In this document: positions 17,353 through 25,572 of the stretch, piece by piece
Numbering within the stretch: the first letter of the stretch is position 1
Layout of the letters: each line of letters starts with the position of its first letter
From: JACKNG01 sp050184115
Lineage (GTDB): Bacteria; Pseudomonadota; Gammaproteobacteria; Ga0077536
Assembly: GCA_050184115.1 (NCBI GenBank)
Contig: JBFXAQ010000010.1
Coordinates: forward strand, 1 to 64,000
Length of the DNA: 64,000 bases
Direction: 5' to 3'
Program-made: the position numbers and the translations under genes
Notes under the pieces: generated by a model
Told to the model about the DNA's origin: nothing
The model's input: only the letters and a program-made list of their open reading frames with translations
Database searches by the model: none

Positions 17353-17375
17353 GTCGGCCGCACGCGGACACGATT

Positions 17376-17389
17376 TCGGAATGTTCCGA
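17376..17389. promoter_or_regulatory. 14-base palindrome upstream of the phosphotriesterase gene
   Basis: TCGGAATGTTCCGA has perfect 6-bp arms with a 2-base centre, 57 bases before the start of the next gene. It could be a small operator. It is short enough to be chance. Confidence 0.3.
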
Positions 17390-17446
17390 GCACCGACCCC
17401 GGGCCAAGCCCGTTAGCCTCGACAGACCTCAGCGCTGGAGTCCCGC

Positions 17447-18436
17447 ATGCCCCTGACCCGCATCAACACCACCACCGGTACGGCCACCCCCGACGAACTC
17501 GGCTGCACCCTGATCCACGAGCACGTCATGGTCGGCTATCCCGGCTGGGAGCTGGACGCCAAGGCCCCGCGCTTCAAGCGCGCCGACGCCATGAGCCGTG
17601 CGCTCGATCAGATGCAGGAACTGAAGGACCACGGCCTCGGCACCTTCGTCGATCCCTGCCCGATGGATCTCGGTCGTGACGTCGAGTTCCTCGCCGAACT
17701 GTCGCAGAAGAGTGGCATGCGCATCGTGTGCACGACCGGCGCCTACTTCGAGGCGCAGGGCAACACCTTCACCTTCAAGCAGGTGCCACTCGAGGAGATC
17801 ACCGAGATCTACATCAAGGAGATCGAGGACGGCATCGGCGACACCGGCATCCACGCCGGCGCCATCAAGATCGCGACAGGGCACCGCGTGGTCAGCGAGT
17901 ACGAGCAGAAACTGGTCATCGCCGCCGCGCGCGCGGCCAAGGCGACCGGTGCCCCGATCATCTCCCACACTGAGGGCGCGACCTGCGGGCACGACCAGAT
18001 CGACCTGGTCACCGGCGAGGGGGTGCCGGTCGACCAGCTGCTGGTCGGGCACTCCGACGGCACCACCGACCAGTGGTACCAGCGCGCACTGGCCGAGCGC
18101 GGCGCCTACGTCGGCTTCGATCGCTTCGGCATCGAGATGTTCCAGCCCGACGACGTGCGCATCAAGGGCATCCTCAACCTGGTCAACCACGGCCACCTCG
18201 AGCGCGTGATGATGTCGCACGACTCCATCATGTGCTGGCTCGGGCGGCCACTGCCCTACGCGCAGACGTTCGCCGGCCTGCTCGAGATGCTGCCGAAATG
18301 GCGTTCGACGCACATCTTCCGCGAGATCGTGCCGAAGCTGAAGGCGGCAGGCCTGAGCCAGGCGCAGATCGACACCATCCTGGTCGACAATCCGCGCCGG
18401 CTGTTCGCCCGCGGCCTCGGTGGCGGTTGCTGCTGA
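17447..18436 (+). CDS. Phosphotriesterase-family metal-dependent hydrolase
   Basis: A 329-residue amidohydrolase-fold protein. Metal ligands are visible in the canonical order: His24 and His26 (LIHEHV), bridging Lys141 (AIKIATG), His174 (IISHTEG), His202 (VGHSDG) and Asp259 (MSHDS). This is a complete binuclear site of the phosphotriesterase/lactonase (PLL) family. Natural activities of relatives are mostly lactone or ester hydrolysis rather than organophosphates. Its position after an LLM monooxygenase and SDR fits ring-opening of a lactone, as in Baeyer-Villiger-type routes; that is inference. It is convergent with the RidA gene only 7 bases away. Confidence 0.87.
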   Translation: MPLTRINTTTGTATPDELGCTLIHEHVMVGYPGWELDAKAPRFKRADAMSRALDQMQELKDHGLGTFVDPCPMDLGRDVEFLAELSQKSGMRIVCTTGAYFEAQGNTFTFKQVPLEEITEIYIKEIEDGIGDTGIHAGAIKIATGHRVVSEYEQKLVIAAARAAKATGAPIISHTEGATCGHDQIDLVTGEGVPVDQLLVGHSDGTTDQWYQRALAERGAYVGFDRFGIEMFQPDDVRIKGILNLVNHGHLERVMMSHDSIMCWLGRPLPYAQTFAGLLEMLPKWRSTHIFREIVPKLKAAGLSQAQIDTILVDNPRRLFARGLGGGCC

Positions 18437-18443
18437 GGCCCGC

Positions 18444-18827
18444 TCAAGCGGCGTAGGCGACGACCTCGATCTCGATCTTCGCGCCCGGCAGCACCAGCCC
18501 CGAGACCACGGTCGAGCGCGCCGGTGGCGCATTGGCGAAGGTCTCGGCATAGACGCGGTTGAAGGCCGCGAAGTCGGCGACGTCGGTCAGCCAGACCGTG
18601 GCCTTGATCACGTTGCCGAAGCCGAGGCCGGCCTGGGAGAGAAGATCGCCGATGTTGCGCAGGCAGTGACGGGCCTGGGCCTCGATGCCCTCGGCCACGC
18701 GGCCGTTCTCGTCCAGCCCGAGCTGGCCGGACAGGAAAACGAAATCGCCCGCGCGAACGCCCTTGGACAGCGGCAGGGGGGTGCCGTCGGGCAGGCTGAG
18801 CGGGCCACCGATGATTTGAGCAGGCAT
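18444..18827 (-). CDS. RidA/YjgF-family protein
   Basis: A 127-residue protein of normal RidA length. It has FVFLSGQLGLD near residue 30, HCLRNIGDLLSQAG, and VVSGLVLPGAKIEIEVVA at the C-terminus, the region that forms the trimer-interface pocket. RidA hydrolyses reactive enamine/imine intermediates. The usual Arg in the pocket (RTxV) appears as ARSTVV. Its ATG at 18827 directly follows the stop of the YkvI-like gene, so the two are translationally coupled. Such pairing suggests action on an amino-acid-derived or imine-forming compound. Confidence 0.85.
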   Translation of the reverse strand: MPAQIIGGPLSLPDGTPLPLSKGVRAGDFVFLSGQLGLDENGRVAEGIEAQARHCLRNIGDLLSQAGLGFGNVIKATVWLTDVADFAAFNRVYAETFANAPPARSTVVSGLVLPGAKIEIEVVAYAA

Positions 18828-18829
18828 GG

Positions 18830-19927
18830 TCAGGATTCTCCTCTGGATTGGATGAGCAAGGTGCCGCGCGTCAGCAACGGCACGGTGAAGACGACGAGAA
18901 AGGCCCACGACAGCGCGCCGTAACCGCGCGCGACGAGCGCGACGAGCCCGGCCTGGGCGAACAGCAGGCTGGTGACGACGAGTACCCCGGCGACGAGCGC
19001 GTGGCTCGTGCGGGCGAGCGGCGCGCGACCGTGGTCGCACCGCCAGCCGTCGAGACGTTCGTTGACGCCCTGCAGGATGCCCACCGCCGTCAGCACGATG
19101 GTCCCGAACAACACCACGTAGTAGAGCGGCAGTGCGCCCGCGGCACCGAGTTCGCCGAGCAACCAGCCGGTCGGGATGGGTGCAGCGACGACCGCCGGGT
19201 AGCGCGCCAGGAAGCACAGGTGCAACAGGAGCGCCGGCAGCGCACCGGCGAGACCGGCGACGACCCCGGCCGTGGCGGCGTCGCGCACGCGCCCGATATC
19301 CGCGATGCAGTAGACCAGCACGGGCACCAGGGCCGAATTGTAGAGCGCGAACTGCAGCCCGCCGCGCGCGCCGGCCAGGGCCTGCCCGTCCGTGCCGGCG
19401 AGGTGGCGCGCAATGCTGCCGTCGTCGCCCGCCAGCACCCAGGCCATGAACGTGCCGAGACTCGCCATCAGGACCAGCGTCCAGGTGCCGAGCGCACGCT
19501 CGACGAGGTCGCGTCCGAAGAAGTTCAGCACCACCACGGCGGTGAGCACCGCCGCGAGGCCAGCGCCGTAGGGCAGGCCGAAACCGTCGACCAGGGCCTG
19601 CCCGCCGGCCGCTCCGACCACCGCCAGGACGATGACCAGCAGCGCCACGAACAGGCCTTCGTAGACGATCCAGGCCGGGCCGAGCAGGCGCACGAGGAAA
19701 TGCCGGTAGTCGTAGAGGCGGAAGCGTGCGGCGAACGCGAAGCTGGTACCGAGCACCGCGGCGAAGGCCAGCGCGATGACCGTGCAGGCGACCAGCCCGC
19801 CCCGCGGACCGTGCCGGGTGACGAACTCGATCACCTCGCGCCCGGTGCCGTAGCCGCCACCGACGATGACGCCTTGGAACACGGCGGCGGGGACGAGCAA
19901 CTGGAGCAGGCGCGGACGACGGGTCAT
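18830..19927 (-). CDS. YkvI-like multi-span membrane protein (LeuT-fold relative)
   Basis: A 365-residue, very hydrophobic protein with about ten membrane segments. The first one starts LLVPAAVFQGVIVGGGYGTG, where the small-residue-rich GGGYGTGRE break resembles the unwound TM1 of LeuT-fold transporters. Uncharacterised YkvI/COG3949 proteins have this form. It probably sits in the inner membrane and moves a small solute with an ion; this is inference. The ATG at 19927 is chosen over 19942; neither has a good ribosome site. It is coupled to ridA and divergent from an enolase-superfamily gene, suggesting shared substrates. Confidence 0.7.
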   Translation of the reverse strand: MTRRPRLLQLLVPAAVFQGVIVGGGYGTGREVIEFVTRHGPRGGLVACTVIALAFAAVLGTSFAFAARFRLYDYRHFLVRLLGPAWIVYEGLFVALLVIVLAVVGAAGGQALVDGFGLPYGAGLAAVLTAVVVLNFFGRDLVERALGTWTLVLMASLGTFMAWVLAGDDGSIARHLAGTDGQALAGARGGLQFALYNSALVPVLVYCIADIGRVRDAATAGVVAGLAGALPALLLHLCFLARYPAVVAAPIPTGWLLGELGAAGALPLYYVVLFGTIVLTAVGILQGVNERLDGWRCDHGRAPLARTSHALVAGVLVVTSLLFAQAGLVALVARGYGALSWAFLVVFTVPLLTRGTLLIQSRGES

Positions 19928-20061
19928 GGGCGATGCTGGCATGGCGGGCGCGTATAGTAGCCGCTCGCCCCGTCAGCGAGGTGCTCTGCGCATGCACGCC
20001 GTCATCGTCCGTCGCCTGGCCCACGCCGCGAGCAGGGCGCCCCGCCGCCCGGCGACCTGAG

Positions 20062-21204
20062 ATGGACACCCGCATCGCGCGCGTCAGCGCTCATCCCGTG
20101 TCCTTCGCCGTACCACCGGCGCAACAGGTCAGCCTCGGCATCGGCCGCACCGTCAAGCGCGACGCCGTGCTCGTGCGCGTCGATACCGAGGGTGGCGCCA
20201 CCGGCTGGGGTGAAGCCCACGCGGCGCGCGCACCGACGGCCATCGCCGAGCTGGTCAACACCACCCTCGCCGCGCTCGTCACCGGCCTCGACGCTACTGA
20301 CACGGAAGCGGTGTGGGAGCGCGTCTACCGCATGCAACTGGCCAGCCACGGGGCCGGTGCGGCGGCCGTGATCGGCCTGTCCGGTATCGATCTCGCGCTG
20401 TGGGACATCAAGGGTCGTCTCGTGGGCAAACCCGTCCACGCCTTGCTCGATGCGCCGGCACGCGCGAGCCTGGCCTATGCCGGCGGCATCACGCTGGGCT
20501 TCCAGCCACCGGCCGACCTCGCCGCCGAGGCCTCCGGCTACGTCGCGCGTGGCTTCCGCGCCGTCAAGCTCAGACTGGGCGACGGGCCGTCACGCGATCT
20601 CGCCCGCGTCGCCGCCGTGCGCGCCACGCTCGGCGATGACATCGACATCCTCACCGATGCCAACACCGGTTACGACCTCGCCGCCTACCGCGCCGTCGCC
20701 GACGGCCTCGTCGCGGCCCGTGTCGGCTGGCTGGAGGAACCCTTCCCCGCGCACGACTTCATGAGCTACCGCGCCGCCCGCCGTCGCGATCTCGTGCTGG
20801 CCGCGGGCGAGAATCACTACGCGCGCTTCGACTTCGAACGCGCCGCCGAGGACGGCGTGCTCGGCGTGTGGCAACCCGACCTGTCGAAATGCGGCGGGCT
20901 CACCGAGGCCCTGCGCATCGCCGCGCTCGCCGTCGAACACGGCATCGCCATCCACCCGCACACCTCGCTGACCGGGCTCAACATGGCGGCTTCCCTGCAT
21001 TTCCTCTCGGTAGTCCCCAACGCCGGTTACTTCGAGGCCGACTGCACGACATACAACCCGCTGCGTGATGAGCTGTGCAACGGCTCGCCGGTGGTCGGGG
21101 GCGATGGCCGCGTGGGACCACCGGTCGGCGCGGGGCTGGGCGTGACGATCGACGAATCGGCGCTAGCGGCTTTCGCCGGTATCGCGGGGCCTGGATACGT
21201 GTGA
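20062..21204 (+). CDS. Mandelate racemase / muconate-lactonizing enzyme family (enolase superfamily)
   Basis: A 380-residue enzyme. The first catalytic segment is AVKLRLG (Lys169, Arg171). Metal ligands are Asp199 (DANTGYD), Glu225/226 (LEEPFP) and Glu250 in GENHY. His298 and His300 (IHPHT) and Glu325 (YFEADC) complete the site. GEN and the C-terminal His place it nearest the mandelate racemase subgroup, which contains racemases and acid-sugar dehydratases. It abstracts the proton alpha to a carboxylate with Mg2+. Earlier in-frame starts exist, but the ATG at 20062 starts at the conserved N-terminal strand. The substrate is unknown. Confidence 0.85.
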   Translation: MDTRIARVSAHPVSFAVPPAQQVSLGIGRTVKRDAVLVRVDTEGGATGWGEAHAARAPTAIAELVNTTLAALVTGLDATDTEAVWERVYRMQLASHGAGAAAVIGLSGIDLALWDIKGRLVGKPVHALLDAPARASLAYAGGITLGFQPPADLAAEASGYVARGFRAVKLRLGDGPSRDLARVAAVRATLGDDIDILTDANTGYDLAAYRAVADGLVAARVGWLEEPFPAHDFMSYRAARRRDLVLAAGENHYARFDFERAAEDGVLGVWQPDLSKCGGLTEALRIAALAVEHGIAIHPHTSLTGLNMAASLHFLSVVPNAGYFEADCTTYNPLRDELCNGSPVVGGDGRVGPPVGAGLGVTIDESALAAFAGIAGPGYV

Positions 21205-21242
21205 AGGGCGCGCGGGCGGGCCGGCGACGACGCTGAAGCTAT

Positions 21243-21275
21243 CGTAAGCGCCGGATCATCGTCCGGCGTCTTACG
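21243..21275. terminator. Bidirectional terminator hairpin between convergent genes
   Basis: CGTAAGCGCCGGA (21243-21255) pairs with TCCGGCGTCTTACG (21262-21275) with one bulged base and a 6-base loop. It lies between the stop of the enolase-superfamily gene and the stop of the glycosyltransferase, whose TAA is inside the right arm. Confidence 0.6.
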
Positions 21276-22425
21276 GACCTCCCGGATCGGCGCCGAGGAC
21301 GGCGGCGACGACCGCGAGCATCTGCGCGGTGTAGTGTGGCCAGGCGAACGGTTGCGCGGCCATCCGGCAGGCCGCCTGGCGGGGCGCCCCGGCTTCGGCC
21401 ACCGCGGCGACGATGGCGGCGATCAGCCCCGCGTAGTCTCCGCTGGCAACGAGCGCGCCGGACACGCCGTCGATGACGGCATCGCGTACGCCACCCTCGT
21501 CGAAGGCCACCGTCCACAACCCATGCACGGCGGCCTCGATGGCGACCATGCCGAAGCCCTCGACGTCGTCGCGTACCGGCACCAGCGGGAAGACGTGCAC
21601 GTCGGCGCCGGCATAGGCTTGCGCCAACTCATCGTCCGCGCAGCCGCCGAGCAGGCGTACGTGACGGGCGAGCCCGGTATGCCGCACGGCGGCCTCGATG
21701 CGGCCGCGCACGCTGCTCTCGCGACGCAACGCCTGGCCGGCGTCGTCACCGATCACGACCAGCACGTAGCGCGGATCGGCGGCGACCAGCTGCGGCAGGG
21801 CGCGTTCGATGAACTCGGCCACGCCCTTGCGCGCCGCATAGCGGCCGACGGCGAGCAGGATGAGCGCGTCGTCGAGGCCGTGGCGGTGGCGGAAGGCGGT
21901 GCCGTCGGCGCCCGCCGCGTCGACCTCGGCACCGGGATGAACGACCCGCAGTCGTGGCGCGGCGACACCGCATTCGACGGCCAGCCGAGCGGTGTTGCGG
22001 CTGTTGGCGACGACGCAGTCGGCGCCGCGGATGGCGGGCAGGAACAGCGCGCGGTAGACCGGGTGTGCGGTGACGAGGTCGAGTCCGTGAACGCAGACCA
22101 GGCAGCGTCCACCGCCCAGGGTCGCGGCGACGCGCGCCAGCGGTGCGGTCAGGCCGCTCGTCGCGATCACCAGCGACGGGCGCGTTACGAGTGCCCGTCC
22201 GGGCGCGCGTACGCCTGCCTCGAGGAGGTAGGGTGCGGCCGCCGCCGAGCGGCATTCGAACGTCAAGACCCGCGACGCGAGGCGCTCAGCAGCGCCGGGG
22301 GGACCGATCACCTCGACCGCGTAGCGTTCGGCGAGCGCCTCGACCAGGTGCTGACCGAGGCGTTCCATGCCACCGGTCAGGGGCGGCAGGTTGCGGCTGA
22401 CGACGAGGATGCGCGGGCCGCTCAT
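21271..22425 (-). CDS. GT4-type glycosyltransferase (GT-B fold)
   Basis: A protein of 384 residues from the ATG at 22425 (a GTG at 22437 would add four). ILVVSRNLPPLTGGMERL at the N-terminus is the typical GT4 acceptor-side start. AVGRYAARKGVAEFIEALP-like segment (here AARKGVAEFIERALPQL) and EGFGMVAIEAAVHGL carry the donor-binding E-x7-E motif. It should transfer a sugar from a nucleotide donor to a lipid, polysaccharide or small acceptor. It is the last gene on the minus strand of a beta-oxidation operon, 25 bases after the enoyl-CoA hydratase. This is an unexpected partner and could be only a positional neighbour. Confidence 0.82.
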   Translation of the reverse strand: MSGPRILVVSRNLPPLTGGMERLGQHLVEALAERYAVEVIGPPGAAERLASRVLTFECRSAAAAPYLLEAGVRAPGRALVTRPSLVIATSGLTAPLARVAATLGGGRCLVCVHGLDLVTAHPVYRALFLPAIRGADCVVANSRNTARLAVECGVAAPRLRVVHPGAEVDAAGADGTAFRHRHGLDDALILLAVGRYAARKGVAEFIERALPQLVAADPRYVLVVIGDDAGQALRRESSVRGRIEAAVRHTGLARHVRLLGGCADDELAQAYAGADVHVFPLVPVRDDVEGFGMVAIEAAVHGLWTVAFDEGGVRDAVIDGVSGALVASGDYAGLIAAIVAAVAEAGAPRQAACRMAAQPFAWPHYTAQMLAVVAAVLGADPGGP

Positions 22426-22450
22426 CGTCGTCGTCACGCCGGGCTCGCGC

Positions 22451-23254
22451 TCAGCAGCCCTTGAAGACGGGTGGGCGCTTGTCGAAGAAAGCGTCGAGCG
22501 CCTCGCGGTGATCGGCCGTCTCGTGCAGCCCGGCCTGCAGCGCGGCCGAGTTCTCCATGATGGTCTCGAAGCCGGCCTGGGTGGCGTCGCGCATGAGCTT
22601 CTTGGTCATGCGTAACGTGTGTGGCGGCTGCTGGCAGATCTTCCGCGCCAGCGCCTCGGCGGCGGGCATCAGTTCCGCATCGGGGACGACGCGGCTGACC
22701 AGTCCCCACGCGCAGGCGGTGTCGGCATCGACGACGTCGCCGGTGAAGAAGAGCTCGGCGGCGCGCGACCAGCCGATGTGGCGCGGCAGCAGCCAGGCGC
22801 CGCCGTCGCCGGGGATGAGTCCGATCTTGAGAAAGGTCGCGCCGAACTTCGCCGACTGCGCGGCGATGCGGATGTCGGCGAGCGAGGCGACGTCGTTGCC
22901 GAGTCCGATGGCCGGCCCGTTGATGGCGCCGACCATCGGCACCTCGATGCTCCACAGCGCGCGGATGATGCCGTGGATGTGTTCGCGATAGTGCTCGCGC
23001 AGGTCGAGCACGCTGCCGCCGAAATCGCCGCTGCGCTCGCGCATGGCCTTGAGGTCGCCGCCAGCGGAGAAGGCCGCGCCGGCGCCGGTCATGATCACGC
23101 AGCGCAGCTCGCGGTTGGCGTTGATGGCCTCGGCGGCGGCGCGGAAGCGCGCGCCGTCGCCGCGCAGGCCCAGCGGATTGCGCGTGGCCGGACGGTTGAG
23201 CGTCAGACGGGCGATCGGGCCGTCGACGTCGAGCAGGAGTTGATCATCGAGCAT
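22451..23254 (-). CDS. Enoyl-CoA hydratase/isomerase family protein
   Basis: A 267-residue crotonase-fold protein from the ATG at 23254 behind GAAGGA. The CoA/oxyanion segment is GAGAAFSAGGDLKAM, and the second oxyanion loop is AINGPAIGLGND. The usual first catalytic Glu (PEI) is not present: the segment reads ATFLKIGLIPGDGGAW, with an Asp in the PGDGG loop. The enzyme may therefore be an isomerase or another crotonase rather than a plain hydratase. It starts 12 bases after the upstream acyl-CoA dehydrogenase gene, so it belongs to the same operon. Confidence 0.83.
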   Translation of the reverse strand: MLDDQLLLDVDGPIARLTLNRPATRNPLGLRGDGARFRAAAEAINANRELRCVIMTGAGAAFSAGGDLKAMRERSGDFGGSVLDLREHYREHIHGIIRALWSIEVPMVGAINGPAIGLGNDVASLADIRIAAQSAKFGATFLKIGLIPGDGGAWLLPRHIGWSRAAELFFTGDVVDADTACAWGLVSRVVPDAELMPAAEALARKICQQPPHTLRMTKKLMRDATQAGFETIMENSAALQAGLHETADHREALDAFFDKRPPVFKGC

Positions 23255-23265
23255 GTCGGTTTCCT

Positions 23266-24318
23266 TCAGGCAGTGATCAGCGGCCATACGCCATCGCCGC
23301 CGACGGCAATGGCCTCGCGACCGAGGTATTCGCCCCATTCGCCGGCGCCGCCGAATTCCGCGCGCCAGGCCCACAGCCGGCGGGTGACGAAGTGCAGGCC
23401 GTACTCGTAGGTGAAGCCGATCGCACCGTGGACCTGGTGGGAGAGGCGGGTGAGCTTCTCCACCGCCTCGCTGGCGCGGCACTTGGCCGCCGCGATCTCG
23501 AAGCGCGCGTTGCGCCCGCCGACCGCCATGCCGCGCGCATCCAACGCCTCGCAGGCGGCCAGGCTGATGCTGTCGACCGCGGCGACGGTGCCGGCGAGGT
23601 CGGCGAGGTAGTGCTGGATGGCCTGGAAGGCCGCCAGCGGGCGACCGAACTGGCTGCGCTCGGCGGCGTACTGCACGGCGAGGTCGAGCCCGGCGGCGCC
23701 GCCGCCCGCGATCTGCGCGCTGCGCGCCAACGCCCCCAGCCAGCGGATGCAGTCGGCTGGCAGGGGCAGGGCGCGCCGCGCGATGAGCCCGGCCTGCCCG
23801 CTGAGGGTGTCGCGCGGATCGCGCCCGAGGTTGTCCTCGTTGGCGACGCTGAGTCCCACCGGGTCGGCGACGATCAGCTCGGCACCGTCACCCTGTCCGA
23901 CGACGCCGACCAGGAAAGCGGCCTCGCGTCCCCACGGCACGCGCGCACCGTCGAGGCGCAGTCCGTTAGCGTCGATCGCACTCGTGTCGAGGGTTGCCGT
24001 GAGCAGCCCGGGCACGCCCTCCGGCAGGATGCAGCCGGCCTTGGCAGCCAGCCACTCGGCGATGCTGGCCTCGGCCACCGGCAGCGGCACGGCGTGGCGG
24101 CCGCAGGCGCGCAGCACGGCATAGGCCTCGCCCCAGCCGGCCCCCATGCCGCCGGCGTCCTCGCTCGCCAGCACCTTGTGAATGCCTTGTTCGACCACTT
24201 CGTCCCACAGCGCGCGCGGGAAGCCGGTCTCTTCGATGCGCGTCAGCGCATCCCAGTCGAGGCGATCGCCGAACAGGCGGTTGACGCTGTCTTCGAGTAT
24301 CTGTCGGGTTTCGTTCAT
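23266..24318 (-). CDS. Acyl-CoA dehydrogenase subunit, short form (probable beta partner)
   Basis: A 350-residue ACAD-fold protein starting at the ATG at 24318, which overlaps the stop of the preceding ACAD by four bases (ATGA). The C-terminal part has SQFGRPLAAFQAIQHYLAD and HQVHGAIGFTYEYGLH, and the catalytic EGT loop is replaced by FGGAGEW. Small, divergent ACADs coupled to a canonical one form alpha2beta2 heterotetramers in actinobacterial steroid degradation, where each partner contributes half of the FAD site. The pairing here suggests the same arrangement. Substrates in that class are CoA esters of bulky ring or side-chain acids. Confidence 0.82.
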   Translation of the reverse strand: MNETRQILEDSVNRLFGDRLDWDALTRIEETGFPRALWDEVVEQGIHKVLASEDAGGMGAGWGEAYAVLRACGRHAVPLPVAEASIAEWLAAKAGCILPEGVPGLLTATLDTSAIDANGLRLDGARVPWGREAAFLVGVVGQGDGAELIVADPVGLSVANEDNLGRDPRDTLSGQAGLIARRALPLPADCIRWLGALARSAQIAGGGAAGLDLAVQYAAERSQFGRPLAAFQAIQHYLADLAGTVAAVDSISLAACEALDARGMAVGGRNARFEIAAAKCRASEAVEKLTRLSHQVHGAIGFTYEYGLHFVTRRLWAWRAEFGGAGEWGEYLGREAIAVGGDGVWPLITA

Positions 24319-25481
24319 CGCACACCCAGCCCCTTGGCAATGATGCCGCGCATGATTTCCGGCGTGCCGCCGCGCAGCGAGAAGGATGGCGCCACCTGCA
24401 CCAGGCTGCCGAGGACCTGCTGGTACTCGGTGCCAAAGCCTTCGAGCGTCGGCTCGAGTTCGCACAACTCCTGGCACAGCCCCGGCAAGGCCTGTTCGAA
24501 CTGGCACCCGAGGTCCTTGACCACCGAGGCCTCCAGCGCCGGGTCCTCGCCGGCATTCAGCTTGGCGGCGATGCTGAGCGACATGTTGCGGAGCGTCGCC
24601 GCCCACGCCACCTGGGCGCCGATGCGCGCGAGCGTTGCCGACGAAGCCTTCTCGCCGACCTGGTCGATGAGCTTGCGCAGCAGGAAGAAGCACGAGAGGT
24701 AGCGTTCCGGGCCGCTGCGCTCGAAGGCGAGTTCCTCGGTGACCTGGCGCCAGCCTTCGCCCTCCTTACCGATCAGCGCATCCTCGGGCAGTTCGGCATC
24801 GACGAAGGCGACCTCGTTGAAGTTGCGCCCGCCGGCGAGGTTCTGGATGGTGCGCGGCGTGATGCCCTGGGTCTGGTCGAGATCGATGAGGAACTGCGAC
24901 AGGCCGGCATGCTTCTTGTTCGGATCGGGGTCGGTGCGGAACAACGCGATCATGTAGTTCGCGCGATGGGCGTTGGAGGTCCAGATCTTGGTACCGTTGA
25001 CCCGCCAGCCGCCGGGGATACGCTCGGCGCGGGTGCGCAGCGAGGCGAGGTCCGAACCCGAGTTCGGTTCGCTCATGCCGATGGCGAAGCAGGCGCGACC
25101 GGCGGTGATCTTCGGCACGATTTCGTGCTTCTGCGCCTCGGTGCCGTAGCGCACGATGAGCGGCCCGCTCTGGCGATCGGCGACCCAGTGCAGCCCGGTC
25201 GGCGCGCCGGCGACGAGGCATTCCTCGACCACCACGTAGCGTTCGAGCGCGCTGCGGCCGTGACCGCCGTAGGCCTTGGGCAGGGTCATGCCGAGCCAGC
25301 CGCGATCGCCCAGTTTCGCGCTGAACTCGGCGTCGTAGGCCTCCCAGCTGTGGCTGCGCTTGACCACCGACATGCCGGGCAGGGTCTCGGCGAGGAAGGC
25401 ACGCACCTCGGCGCGCAAGGCATCCAGCTCGCCCGGCAGGCTGGGCGGCTCGAAGCGGAGCTTGTCGGCTACTGAAGTCAT
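24315..25481 (-). CDS. Acyl-CoA dehydrogenase subunit (probable alpha partner)
   Basis: A 388-residue ACAD. It has FAIGMSEPNSGSDLASLRTRA, the FAD/substrate strand VNGTKIWTSNAHR, and a C-terminal SLRGGTPEIMRGIIAKGLG. The latter keeps GTxEI but has Arg at the usual catalytic Glu position. The ATG at 25481 has GGAG five bases upstream and is preferred over the GTG at 25487. It overlaps the next ACAD by four bases, consistent with equimolar heteromeric assembly. It follows the APH-like kinase gene by 91 bases in the operon. Which of the two partners supplies the base cannot be told by eye. Confidence 0.84.
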   Translation of the reverse strand: MTSVADKLRFEPPSLPGELDALRAEVRAFLAETLPGMSVVKRSHSWEAYDAEFSAKLGDRGWLGMTLPKAYGGHGRSALERYVVVEECLVAGAPTGLHWVADRQSGPLIVRYGTEAQKHEIVPKITAGRACFAIGMSEPNSGSDLASLRTRAERIPGGWRVNGTKIWTSNAHRANYMIALFRTDPDPNKKHAGLSQFLIDLDQTQGITPRTIQNLAGGRNFNEVAFVDAELPEDALIGKEGEGWRQVTEELAFERSGPERYLSCFFLLRKLIDQVGEKASSATLARIGAQVAWAATLRNMSLSIAAKLNAGEDPALEASVVKDLGCQFEQALPGLCQELCELEPTLEGFGTEYQQVLGSLVQVAPSFSLRGGTPEIMRGIIAKGLGVR

Positions 25482-25572
25482 GGGCACTCCGTCTGTTCAA
25501 TCGGCCCGGTTGGATTGTCGCATTCGGCGCCACCGCCCCGGGCAGGCGGCGGTGGGCTGCCGCTGGCGGGCT

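Noticed and set aside
17447..18436. Organophosphate-degrading phosphotriesterase
   Set aside because: Metal ligands are conserved across the whole family, and most natural members are lactonases or have unknown substrates; nothing here shows organophosphate specificity.
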